Part shown: positions 53,661 to 64,000 of the stretch, in pieces | How the letters are laid out: every line of letters starts with the position of its first letter | How positions within the stretch are numbered: position 1 is the first letter of the stretch | Source: Coffea arabica | Lineage: Eukaryota; Streptophyta; Magnoliopsida; Gentianales; Rubiaceae | Reading direction: 5' to 3' | Assembly (NCBI RefSeq): GCF_036785885.1 | Contig: NC_092329.1 | Location: 17,006,449 to 17,070,448 of the forward strand | Length of the DNA: 64,000 nt | The notes under the pieces: generated by a model | Told to the model about the DNA's origin: nothing | What the model saw: the letters and a program-made list of their open reading frames with translations, nothing else | Database searches by the model: none | Program-made: the position numbers and the translations under genes

Positions 53661-56600
53661 TGTGAGGACTGGCAAAAATTTGCTTATTTAATCTCCTATT
53701 TCTAGCTTATTTAATTATTTATTTGGTCTTTTATTCCGAATATTATTTTCTAAGCTCTTGAGACCTAATTACATGGAAATATAGTTTCATTATATTTTTA
53801 AAATGACTTGTTTAAAAAATTAATTTTCGGAAGCTCGTTTTGTAAAAATAGTGAACACGTCTTTGGAATCTTGATCGATTGAGAGTACAATAGGTTTGAA
53901 ATATTGGAGACATGTACAATGGACCTAAATTAGGCATTTTAATGTTTAAATACTCAAGTGATAGTTATTAGTACTATCGTTATAAGAATTTCTCGGAAGT
54001 TTCGCGTTATCGCGCTTAAATTGGAGATACGCGTTTTCACACGCGCGATTTCAATTGAGGAACTTTAGACCCTTATTTGAGGACAATTAAGAGTGAATAA
54101 TATTTATATGAATATAAATGCATTAGAAGTTTAGTACACTAGTGAAACAAACGCAAGAGGAATTGAGCCGAATCGCGCCAAACGCACCCTAATGTGAGTT
54201 GACTAATGGGTGATTTGTGGCCACAAGTTATTGTCTTCTCTTGGAAGCTTAGAAATCTGACTACACTCTCTCTCTTGCTCCCTCATTTGGCCGGCTAACA
54301 AAGGAGAAAAACAACTCAAATTCCATCCAAATTTCTTCACCAAATCTTCTCCATTTCACTTCAAATTTCAACCACTCTTAGCTAATTACTTGGAGATTAC
54401 ATCAAGCTAAGAAAGAGGGCTGCTATCCACGGTTTTCTTGACCATCTAAGGGGCCGAAATTCTGTCCTAGTTCATCAAGAGAGGTAATGGACGATCAACT
54501 CCTTGAATCTTAGTTTACGGAAGCTCTATTACACGTATAAACTCTTGCATGCATGTGGGTGGTCTTGTTTATGGTGGATTTGTGTGTGTGGGCTCTATGA
54601 ACTCCCACTCTTGGGTTGTTGCTGATTTGATGTTGGATGATGAAATTAATGGTGGTTTAGTGCTTATATTAGTAGATTAATGTTGTATTGTTGGTAGAAA
54701 ATCAAAGGAGGTGCTTGGAGCAAAAGTGACCGTTTTACCCCTGCCTTGTCCGACCGTTTTCGTGCCAGATTTTGAGATTCTAATGAATTGATTATGTTGT
54801 TTATCTATTATTGTAAGTGTGTACAAAATTTCATTGAAAAATAACATGATTTGGTTGGTCAAATGAGTTGATTTCCAAAGTTAGCAAAACTGGAAAATGA
54901 ATCCCGTATTGCCCAGGCAGTCATTTTGTAACGGCCATAACTCTTTGTTCCGATGTCGAAATCAAGTGCCGTTTGCGGCATTGGAAACTAGACATTCCTA
55001 GCTTTCCATCGGTACCAATTTCACATTCTGGTTCCACTTGAGTGAGCCACACCATTCGATTGAATATCACTGTCCTGTTTCATTGCTCTCCAGGAGACAG
55101 GACAGAAATTGCTTCTTGATGCTCAAAAACGAGCTATTTGTGAATGGAATTTGAAAATGGTTTCTTCTGAGAAAATTCAGCTTTAGAAGATAGATTTCCA
55201 ACGCCATCAACCACGCCCAATTCCAAGTTGAATGGAGTGAGTTGTGGCCAAAGTTTGAAACTGCTACAGTGATAGAATTTTCCACTTGGGCAGATTTGTA
55301 ACTAACAATGATTTGGGACTTGTTGTTTTGGAAACTTTGATGTCCGACATCTACCAAACTTTAAATTAGATGTTCCTTGGACTTTGTTTCACAAATAAAC
55401 CAGATTTGGGTTGGTTGCTTTGGACAAAATGTTTAAAAAGGAAAGAAGAGCTAGAAGACAGTTTTACCTTGGGAAATTTCCTGAACTTTGATGGTTTAGT
55501 TAACTACCTTCCCGTGTGAATTTTCAAATGAAATTTGATAGAAGAGTAATCCTCATATGGAGGTTTAATTGTACAAAATTTGGTAATATTCTAAGACCAT
55601 TTTGATATGCAAATGATGTCACAAAATTCGCTCATCGAATCTAGAAAACTTTTCGTTTTCTCTTAGCCAAATGGTCAAATCTGATTTGGAGAGTTTTATT
55701 TCTAGAATTTGGATGTCAATGGTCTTTAAATTTCTCAGTGGATGTTTATGAACTCTTGGTTTCAATAATGGAGAGATTTGAAACTGATTTCATGGTACAA
55801 AAAGTTTGTAAACGAAAGAAAAGTGAGAAGGTAGTTTAGCCTTGAAACTCTTCATAAACTTTGGTTGTTTTAATGACTACCTTACCGTGAGAGTTTTTGT
55901 ACGAAACTTAGTAGAAATGTTTTTCACACATGGAAGATTTAGTGTACCAAGTTTGATGTATTTCTAATGCCAACTTGATGACCAAATGATATTTCAAATC
56001 TAGTTTTAAACCTGGAAAATAGCCCAACAGTCTTAACTTTTTCAGCAACTTGGAGGTACTATATCTTGGTGCTCGAAACTCCGTTTCTCGTTCCGCTTGT
56101 TTTGTTATACTCTTGGATTGCAACACTAATTGATTTCCAAATTTCAAAGGTTAGTTCAAAACAAGTGAATTTTGCCGAATTTCTAAAGTTGGCCAAAAAC
56201 CAACTTAAATCTGTCTTGGTAATTCAAGTTACCAACTTTGAGCCAAAATTTTAGTGCCTTTCACTTACATTCGTGGAAAAGTGTCTTCTAAGAACTTTTA
56301 GTACTTTGAAAGAGGATTCCAACAGTACCAAGTTTTCCAATTTTGGACTTGTGGAGAGTGAAATATGATTTTTTCAAATATTGCTTGTTAAATCTGGAAT
56401 TTTCTAACTTAAAGGAAACTAAGGGTTTCAAACCCTCCATTTTCCTTCAATATCATTTGATCGTTTTACATTTCATTTCAAAGATGGAAATCAGATTTGT
56501 CTTGTATTTTAAAATCCACTTTTGAACCTCGAGTTACACGAACTCTTAGACTCGTCTCTGCGTTAATTTCTTAGATTGTACTAGTGTACAATTTTCCTCG

Positions 56601-58260
56601 ATAATTAGAATGATTTTGAGTGGTAGTTGATTATTGTTTGCTCAGGCACTCGAGGGAATCTCCCAGAGGAACTCGGAGCGGACACCTAAGACGCTTGTTT
56701 AAGAACTACTCGCTTGTTTTGACTAGGTGAGTGTTCCATATAGGAATACGTAATTGGAATAAGTCTATGACATGCTTAACCCCTGGTCATTAGGTGTTAA
56801 GTGCTATATGTTAAGTATTTACCACACTCGTGCATATTTGAATAGTGTATACTTGAATTACTCGACATGAAACACCTGAAGTATGTATATTTGAACTATT
56901 CGATATGAAACCCTTGAAGAGCATATTTACATGACTACTTGAACTATTCGATATGAAATGCTTAAAGAGCATAATTATGTGATTACTTGAAATACTAGAT
57001 ATGAAATGTTTGTAGAGCATATTTACATGATGTGTTTAAATGATTAATTATGCTATGGAAGCATAAGTCGGTTGGAGTAAATCTCCTCGACTCTTACGTG
57101 GTGAAAGTGAAAAACGGCCAATGGCGGCCTATTGAAATGACATATGTCTACCAATTAACCGTAATTACTACCGTTAACCGTTTACCGTTTACCGTTAACC
57201 GTGTTTACTTACCGTTTTCTAATCTATTTGGTTACTTGCTTACTTGGTTATCTGCTTACGTGATCACCAACTTACTTGGTTACTTGACCACCTGATTACT
57301 TGATTATCATGAATCACATGTTATATGAAGCTGTCCATCATTATTAGGCGAGTGTGTACTTTACCTCACTCGACCTACTCAAATGATGAATTTTACCTTT
57401 TGTCGAATTACTTGGTTACCTGTGCATGTTGTAAGCTCTAAGCTGAACTTGGGCCCTGCCCTTGGTTACTGACCTACTCGAGCCAGGACTGGGCTCGGTC
57501 GGGTAGGTTGGAACCCTGGGCCACCGTTTCGGTATACTCGAGTATTACCACTGGAGGGATAAGGCGATGGCCAGACCGTACCGTGGGGATCAGAAGTCAT
57601 AAGGTGCAGATGACCGACAGAGTTCCACTGGAACACCGTATCCTACCGTATATGTTTACCTTGTATCATGATAATTGTTTCATGCTAAAATGTCAACATG
57701 AAATCCTGAACTATGCCTGTGATATGCTCCATACCTGTTACCTGACCAATGTACTTATATCATGATACCTGTCTCATGATAAATGTCTCATACCATGATA
57801 AATGTCTCAAATTACTCGTACAATGATTATCACCTCATGATAACACGCCATTGTGTAACATTGAACCATGCATATGATATGCCCAACTTACTTGATTTAT
57901 TTGAACTGTTAGAGTGTATTGGAACCTCACTGGGCTGTGTAGCTCATCCCACGTTGTGGTTTTCTTTTACAGGGTTCGAGACCAAGGGTGCTCGTGAGTA
58001 GTACTAGATTGTTTTCTTTTGAAAACTTTAAGTTATATTATAACGGATGGCTATTGTACCCTTTTCCGTTGGGTTGTATTTAAGCTTGGAAGCTGCATAA
58101 TTGTAAGTGTGAGATATTTGGAGTACTTTAATTATGTATTGAAGTTACTTAAAGTATTTCGAGCTTTTGAATGATGGATTGTAGTGAGTCCTGGCAAGAG
58201 CTGGGCAGGCGTCCCGCGGATACCCTTTGGTTCGCCTTAGGGAGAAGTGGGGGCGTTACA
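53661..58260 (+). mobile_element. Solo LTR F (Ty3/gypsy), 4.6 kb, inserted in the LRR pseudogene
   Basis: Starts TGTGAGGACTGGCAAAAATT and ends AGAAGTGGGGGCGTTACA, with a perfect 5-bp duplication AGTTG (53656-53660 and 58261-58265). Its tail 'GTCCTGGCAAGAGCTGGGCAGG' and the block GGTATACTCGAGTATTACC (57531-57549) match the LTRs of region 1. No internal region is present. It is longer than its relatives here, partly because of internal repeats: a diverged block of about 370 bp in two copies (55440-55800 and 55814-56180) and a 48-bp tandem repeat (56855-57040). Frames inside have no domain. Confidence 0.93.
56855..57040. repeat. Tandem repeat of about 48 bp in LTR F
   Basis: Nearly four imperfect copies of a unit containing 'GAACTATTCGATATGAAA' and 'GAGCATATTTACATGA'. 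It is followed by a region of short TTACCG/ACTTGGTT repeats (57165-57300). Confidence 0.8.
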
Positions 58261-58330
58261 AGTTGGGCATTTGAAAATGCTATATCTTGGCAATAACATT
58301 CGGAAGGTTACTTTTTTGGTTTGTTATTCT
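58261..58330 (+). pseudogene. LRR pseudogene, piece just after LTR F
   Basis: Directly after the target duplication the sequence reads (V)GHLKMLYLGNNI, the natural continuation of IPKEV before the LTR. The reading is lost at 'GGTTACTTTTTTGG', which matches the segment after 53180, possibly an intron start. Confidence 0.75.
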
Positions 58331-59520
58331 TTGGTTTAGTTGCATAGTTTGACATTTGTTTTCAAAAATTGCCCTGCTAAGTTTTGGCGTTACTAGCAAT
58401 TTACCCCACAATCTGCGAACTTTATTGCACTTTGTCCCTTTGTAAAGTTTTATAGGTAGTTTACTTCCTCTTCATATTTCCCATCAAAATTACTCTTACT
58501 TTTAATTACTTCTATTTTTCTTTTTGCCTCCCCTTTTTTTCCTTTAATTATTTTCTCTCTTTTAGTTTTCCAACTAGTTTTCTTCCTTTTCCCCGCTCTC
58601 TCTTGCCACTTGTAATCAAATACATAACGATTAATAATTGACTAATCACAAATTTATTTTTGTAGTTGTGCCAGAGTAATTTAGCTTTTCCATTGAAAAT
58701 GATTATAACACAAGAAACAAACTAACTATAACCTATGTTATAAATAGGAGATTTTAACTATTAATAGTAACAACAAATAATAAAAAATTTATGACAAAAA
58801 TAAAAGAATGGACTAAAGAATAAAAAAACTGCTAATATTCCATAAAATAATAAGATATAATTTGCTGGTATGATAAAGCACATTTAACGAGAAATCATAT
58901 TTATTTAGGCACATGTGGATCAATAAGAGGTTGATTAATCAATTTTCAACAGTAAGAAATTGCTTAGTAATGGCAAGAGAGAAATGGAAAAATACAAGAA
59001 AAATAAGAAAAAGAAGAGAGAAAAGAAATAAAATCCAAAAGAAGAGTAAAAAGAAAAACAAAAATAAGTAGAATAACAAAGGTAATATTTTTCTGAAACA
59101 TGAAAGAGATGATAAGTTGCTTAATAATATATTATTTTTCTTTTGGAGGGGTGAGGGGATAGCAAGGTGCAACGACGGTCATAGTTTATCAAAATAAACT
59201 ATAACTAATTCAACTTCTAAGGGAGGTTTATTGTAATATAAGGGTATTATTATCTTTTTAATTGAACCACTAGCAAGGGACTAAAAGTAAATCAAAATTA
59301 ATGCTAAGGTAAACCATAGCTGATAGCCAGTGGCCAAAATCCCTTTTTTTTTTGGGTCAATCTTAACTTGGAGGGGCAAACAGACATGAAATGAACTTCA
59401 AGTGGCCAAAAATCCTTTTTTTTTAAAAAAAAAATTGTCAATCTTAGATATAAAATTTTTAACTGGTGGAAGTATATTACATGTCGATGTTACCAAGCAA
59501 TAATTGGCATATGTTAACGT
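58331..59520. other. AT-rich non-coding segment within the LRR pseudogene region
   Basis: Long T-rich then A-rich stretches, including 'TTTTCTTTTTGCCTCCCC' and a purine-rich part at 58970-59080. Two similar pieces of 'CAGTGGCCAAAATCC' / 'AAGTGGCCAAAAATCC' (59320 and 59400) suggest a small duplication. No gene. Confidence 0.45.
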
Positions 59521-60843
59521 TCACACGACCAGCTTCCTAAACTTGGAAGTTTGCATCTAGAGATAAACAATTTGGATGGCCAAATACCAAAAAACTTTTT
59601 CAAAAAATTCCCCGCTTTAAATTCTTTACCTAGGGATCAATAAATTCAATGGACAAATACCAAGGGGATTGGAAATTTAACTATGCTTAAGAAGATATAT
59701 CGTGATCTTAGCTAATTTGATAGGTATGCTAATTTTCAATGAGCTGTAGACCTGAATGTGGTGTAACTTTTGGAGTATATTAAAATAAGATTGGTTTTCT
59801 TCATGAATTGACAGGTCCGATTTCAAATGAGATTGTCAACTTGTTCAAATTGGAGAACCTTTGCTTAGGATGGAATAGCTTAAAGGTTCGATACCAGTTG
59901 GGATCTTCAACATCTCAACTCTGAGAATATTCAACCTTTTTTACAATAATTTATATGGCGTTCTTCCATCAAATATTCAGTGGAGCAATACTTGCCTCTA
60001 TTTCAAACTGTTCGAAACTAGCTGCACTATCTCTTGGTCATAACAAATTCGGTGGTCAAATCCCCAATTCCATAATATCTCTTGGTCATAACAAATTCAG
60101 TGGTCAAATCTCCAATTCCATTGGAAATTTGAGATGCCTCGCAGTTATAGATCTATCTGCTAACAATTTGACAAGTGAATCTTCATCTTTAGAATTGGGT
60201 CTCTTCACTTCCCCCACAGGTTGCATATTTTTAAGATGTATTTTGATGAAAGACAATCTGTTAAATGGGTTTCCCGAAATCCATTAGGAATCTTTTTATT
60301 TCTGTTCAATTGTTAGATGTACGGAACTGTGCGCTCAAAGGGAACATTCCAGACAGTATTGGAAACTTGAGCAATTTAGTAATTTTAGGTCTAGGTGACA
60401 ATAGTTGGACTGGTTCAATTCCAACTACGATTGCGGTATGCAAAAGCTTTGGTATTTGGATCTTATCAATATTTCCGCCACTGGTTCGCTCGCTCATGAT
60501 CTCTGTGGTCTGCAGAGTTTGGATTATTTATACCTAAGTCAAAATCAGATTAGCGGTTCAATTTCAGGATATTTCAATAATCTAACATCTTTGAAATATC
60601 TTCACATAGCTTTCAATGAGCTTGTGGACTCTTAAAGATCTCTAGGAAATCAACTTGTCATCAAGTTTCTTGAGAGGACCTTTGGCTCCAGAGATGGGAG
60701 AATTAAAGGATTTGGAATCGTTAGACCTGTCAAACAATCAATTTTCGGGTAAAATCTTGAGTTCCATTTGGAGGTTAGAGAGTTTGGACCACCTTTCTTT
60801 AGCAAATAACAGTTTACAAGAATCAATTTCGGACAACCTTTGA
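59521..60843 (+). pseudogene. LRR receptor-like protein pseudogene, 3' part of ectodomain
   Basis: This continues the LRR array in several frames. In order it reads LEVCI-type and NNLDGQIP repeats near 59550-59640, then after 'TTGACAG' (about 59814, splice-acceptor-like) PISNEIVNLFKLENLCLGWN. Next come NCSKLAALSLGHNKFGGQIP (60000-60170), then LLDVRNCALKGNIPDSIGNL and LVILGLGDNSWTGSIP (60300-60430). A frameshift leads to LDYLYLSQNQISGSISGYF and LKYLHIAFNELVDS with a stop, and finally LESLDLSNNQFSGKIL and LDHLSLANNSLQESIS up to the stop at 60843. There is no transmembrane helix or kinase domain downstream, so the gene is truncated as well as frameshifted. Confidence 0.8.
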
Positions 60844-63200
60844 ATTTGGACCTGGAAAATTAGCCCATTACAGGGTAATCTCTCTAGTTGGATCCCCAAA
60901 GTCTCAAATACTTAAATGTTCGCTTTTAAGGAATGAAATGGTGACTCATGTATTCTTGTTTTGTAGTAAATTAAGGCCTATATTGGTTTCAATATCCACT
61001 GTACCAAACTATTCCAAACAATAAAATCAAGGACTATAAAAAGGTACATATGCATATATTTATTGTGCCAGAACTATTCTATTTTTTTTTTTTAAAAAAA
61101 TTCAATTAGGAAGTGAAACTTTTCCCTAACTAACAAAAGATATTAAGAAACTAAATGTTTAAAGTTACTATGTTAGCCCATGGGAAAACAATTAGAATAG
61201 TCCCGTTCGTTTAAAGTGATGGTAATCTTTTTTTTTTTGGTAAATTCAAAAAAATGTCGCCTCTTGGAAGGCACATTTTCTTTTACTGGTGAAAATTTTG
61301 TAATTTTATTTTTAAAATATGGTACACTTTTTCTTTGTCAATACAATCACTCTCACTTCATAATTGGAAAACTACAAGAATAAAGCTTTTGGTATCATAA
61401 TTGAAGACTAAAGGGGTATTGTTATTTTCTTGTTGCTTTGGTGAAAATAATAGTTGAAAGTAAGGGAATATATAGTGGGAGACATGTCTTAATTTTGATT
61501 AAAAAAAAAAAAAAAAGGAAAAGCGCCTGATAAAACAAGGTTACAGATATTTGTAACAAATGGTTGATACCAATTCACTTGTTCTTTCCACTTGACGTTC
61601 GTGGCTTGGAATATGGAGAACAAGACCGATTAAAACAACGGATTAAATGTCTATCTATTAATTTAAGTATGCGTGAAACAAAAAGTTGAAAAATAGTAAG
61701 TGAGCCATCAATATTTGTTTTTGGTCCTTTTAACATATTTTGTTCAGGACTTTTGCGTCTTTCTGAAAGGCTTGGAGGTGGCAAATGTGAAGTACATATA
61801 TACAACATTAATATCTGCTGAGGATTATATAGTACAAAAGTAAAGTACACATACTCAATACCAATGTAGTTGACAATTTTATATTTACAATACTGAAGGA
61901 ATACGGCCGTAATTAACAAGTTACTTCTAAATGCATGAATCACCCCACAAGACTAATGCAATAATCTAGCCTAACTAGGTGGTCCTAATAATTTCCTGAT
62001 GATAGAAATGGAAAATTGGGCATCATGTAATTGAAGCACTCTTATGTTGGTGACTCTTGCTTGAGTAACCTCTCGGGAGTTTACAAGGACAATCTTCATC
62101 CGTACACATATAATATACGCATTTTTTTTCTTTTAAGAGGTGAGTTGATCTACATAATATTATTGGTTATACAACTTTGTTAAAGTTATCTATGGTTTAG
62201 CATTTTTTAGAGCATCTTTTGGATGCACTTTGATTTTAGTTGAACTACAGGTGTTTCTTTTGTATGAATTTTTTTTTTATGTCATTCGCAAGTAAAACTA
62301 CATATCACTCTGACCAACATGTTATTTTTCAATGAATCACCATTGAACAATTGATAAGACACAATATTTTGCTAGTTAGTAGGTTTGATATGATTAAGCG
62401 ATTACATGACGACTGAAATTTTCAACTTGTAATTTTGCTGTCATCACTTTTTTTATTATGGAAATAGAAAGTAGACAAATAGAGAAGCCAATAAAGTGTT
62501 TCTAATGCTATAATCATCAATTCATTCCTTTGACTTATTTTTCAACCTTCCTGTTTTTATCAGTCTTTGTATTCTACAGTCTCGTAATGTTGTTCATTTA
62601 TTTGTTGGAATGAATCTGGCCTAATTTTGACCAATTTATTTGCGGGTGTATTGGTGGCTGATGGTAGAGAAACTCCTGTCCTAGGCCCAAAAACAGTCTG
62701 CTTATTGGATCAAGGCTAGATTTCGGCACCAAAAAACACCTAGGCCGACGGATAATCAGAATGGTTGGTCATTGTATATAAATATAGCCGAGGCCCAGTA
62801 GCATTATACAGGCCCATCATTTCTATAAATACAGCGTTATGTGTATTAGTATTATTTTGTGCAAACTAACATGAAAAAAAGAATGAAAAACATGGAACTT
62901 TTAACAAATATTGTCCTGATAAGAAAGATACTTGCAAAATACCAAGTTATAGGTAGGGGTATTAATCAAGCAATCGTACGGTCATTGGTTTCACTTTCAA
63001 ACCCTCCCCTATTTTTTTTTTTCCATTGTAAGGTTTGAAGTTTTATATGATGAATACAAATTAAACGATAATTTACCTCATAATTTTTAAGTCATATAAT
63101 ATTTGTATATATTACTGGCATTCCATATTTTTAAATTCGTTTTTTTATGTGTGAAGTCATATATATTGTACTCAGTAAGAAAGAAACTACTTGCACAATA
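60844..63200. other. Intergenic AT-rich sequence, no gene supported
   Basis: Poly-A/T runs (for example 61501-61517) and scattered short frames only. A minus-strand frame of 122 codons at 61943-61575 has no recognisable domain. Around 62800-62835 there is 'TATAAATACAG', a TATA-like box, followed by no clear gene. Confidence 0.45.
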
Positions 63201-63207
63201 CCAAGGG

Positions 63208-64000
63208 GGTGTTTGGAACCCAAGTTTTTGAGCAAGTTTGTTTGCTACTAATTTTTATACAACTTTTGCTACAGGAACCCAAAAAATTCAAAAAAAACTC
63301 GCGTTTGTTCCCTTGTTAGTCTTTTAGCAAAACGACGTCGTTTTACCACATCTTCTTTTGAAACATGATTTGCCGAAAACACTGCTTGGACTGTTCCTCG
63401 TTTTTTCAACTCACAGAAGCGGTGCCCTGTACAGCAATTTACCCGGCTCACCTGCGCAATTTGGCCATTCGACGTGGTGGTGATCGGAGCTTGGAGAAGC
63501 GGCGGGAAACAACTGTAGCTCTGACCTGCGGAGTAGAGGCGCTTGATTGGAAGGTGAACGAAAGTTCAGCTTAGCTAATTCAGTCCCTCCGACAAACAGC
63601 TGTGCCAGTCCGAGAGCAAAAGACTGCCGTGCTTCCATTTAGGAAAGTTCCCTTCAGCCAGTAGCATAGATTTGAGCCAGCTACGCTTCAATTTTTGGAA
63701 CTGAAACCGCAGCAAGCTAGAAGCATTTTCTGGAATTTTTTTGTTGATTACTCCTTGTATATGGCGTGCTGCGGTCTTGGATTCTTTAAGGTTTTGGTAT
63801 TAAATAAGCCAAAATTTGGAGAAAGGCTGCTGAGTTAATTGCCCTCCGTTGATTTATTATACTTGGTGTCAATTTCGGACAGAGTTGAAAGCTCCGTGTT
63901 GATTAATTTGGGTAATGTGTTAATTAATTCTTTAACATTGGTCTGTTAGAATTAATTTGAATAAGGTTTTTAAAAAATTTGTACAGTAAGTTTTTTTACA
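63208..64000 (+). other. GC-richer segment: TIR-like start and possible promoter or leader
   Basis: 'GGGGGTGTTTGGAACCCAAG' at about 63208 resembles the end of a PIF/Harbinger- or hAT-type MITE; no inverted partner is seen before the window ends. It is followed by the perfect 16-bp palindrome AAAACGACGTCGTTTT (63329-63344) and a GC-richer stretch (63400-63700) with short open frames on both strands, none with a recognisable domain. This could be the leader of a gene lying beyond the window. Confidence 0.35.

Noticed and set aside
61575..61943. 122-codon minus-strand frame
   Set aside because: Mixed hydrophobic and charged composition without any family motif, in AT-rich intergenic DNA; no support as a gene.

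Overview
This is plant nuclear DNA, most likely from a eudicot. The evidence is AT-rich intergenic sequence, Ty3/gypsy LTRs primed by initiator Met-tRNA, MITE and foldback elements, GT-AG introns, a plant-type leucine-rich-repeat receptor remnant, a plant ALP1/HARBI1-like gene and a plant Mediator MED4 fragment. The species cannot be fixed from sequence alone. No bacterial, organellar, rRNA or tRNA genes and no CRISPR arrays were seen.

Region 1 (1-16563) is a nest of related Ty3/gypsy elements. The host is a minus-strand element (called A here): 5' LTR 10639-16563, primer binding site 10626-10636, a broken coiled-coil upstream ORF, broken gag (2145-3188), protease (1680-1967) and reverse transcriptase (543-1340). 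It leaves the window on the left. Four LTRs of the same superfamily sit inside it: E (1-537, minus, cut by the window edge), B (3813-10197, plus), C (4725-7496, minus, inside B) and D (11191-14448, plus, inside A's LTR). C and D have perfect 5-bp target duplications and B has a near-perfect one, so they are solo LTRs. D also contains a LINE ORF1 fragment.

Region 2 (16564-24700) has a large imperfect foldback repeat (about 16875-24511). Its right arm was hit by a TIR element (18989-19571), a 739-bp MULE-like MITE with a 9-bp target duplication (19726-20464) and a complete, young, gag-only LTR retrotransposon (20525-24363, TSD GATTA, 995-bp LTRs that are almost identical).

Region 3 (24790-49155) is the genic core: a tandem duplication of about 11.5-12 kb. 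Each unit has one intact two-coding-exon ALP1-like gene (domesticated PIF/Harbinger transposase; 28503-31445 and 41019-43982) and one decayed copy (33089-34118 and 45583-46621). Unit 1 carries a private Harbinger-type element holding a fragment of MED4. Unit 2 carries a private 378-bp MITE with an 8-bp target duplication. In each case the other unit preserves the empty site. Both intact genes have Gln in place of the third catalytic acid. The copies show mosaic relationships that suggest gene conversion.

Region 4 (49156-64000) has AT-rich DNA, a foldback element, a dispersed small repeat, and a broken LRR receptor-like gene (52108-60843) split by a 4.6-kb solo LTR (53661-58260, TSD AGTTG). 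A GC-richer segment near 63200-63700 may be a promoter or leader or the start of another TIR element, and was not resolved.
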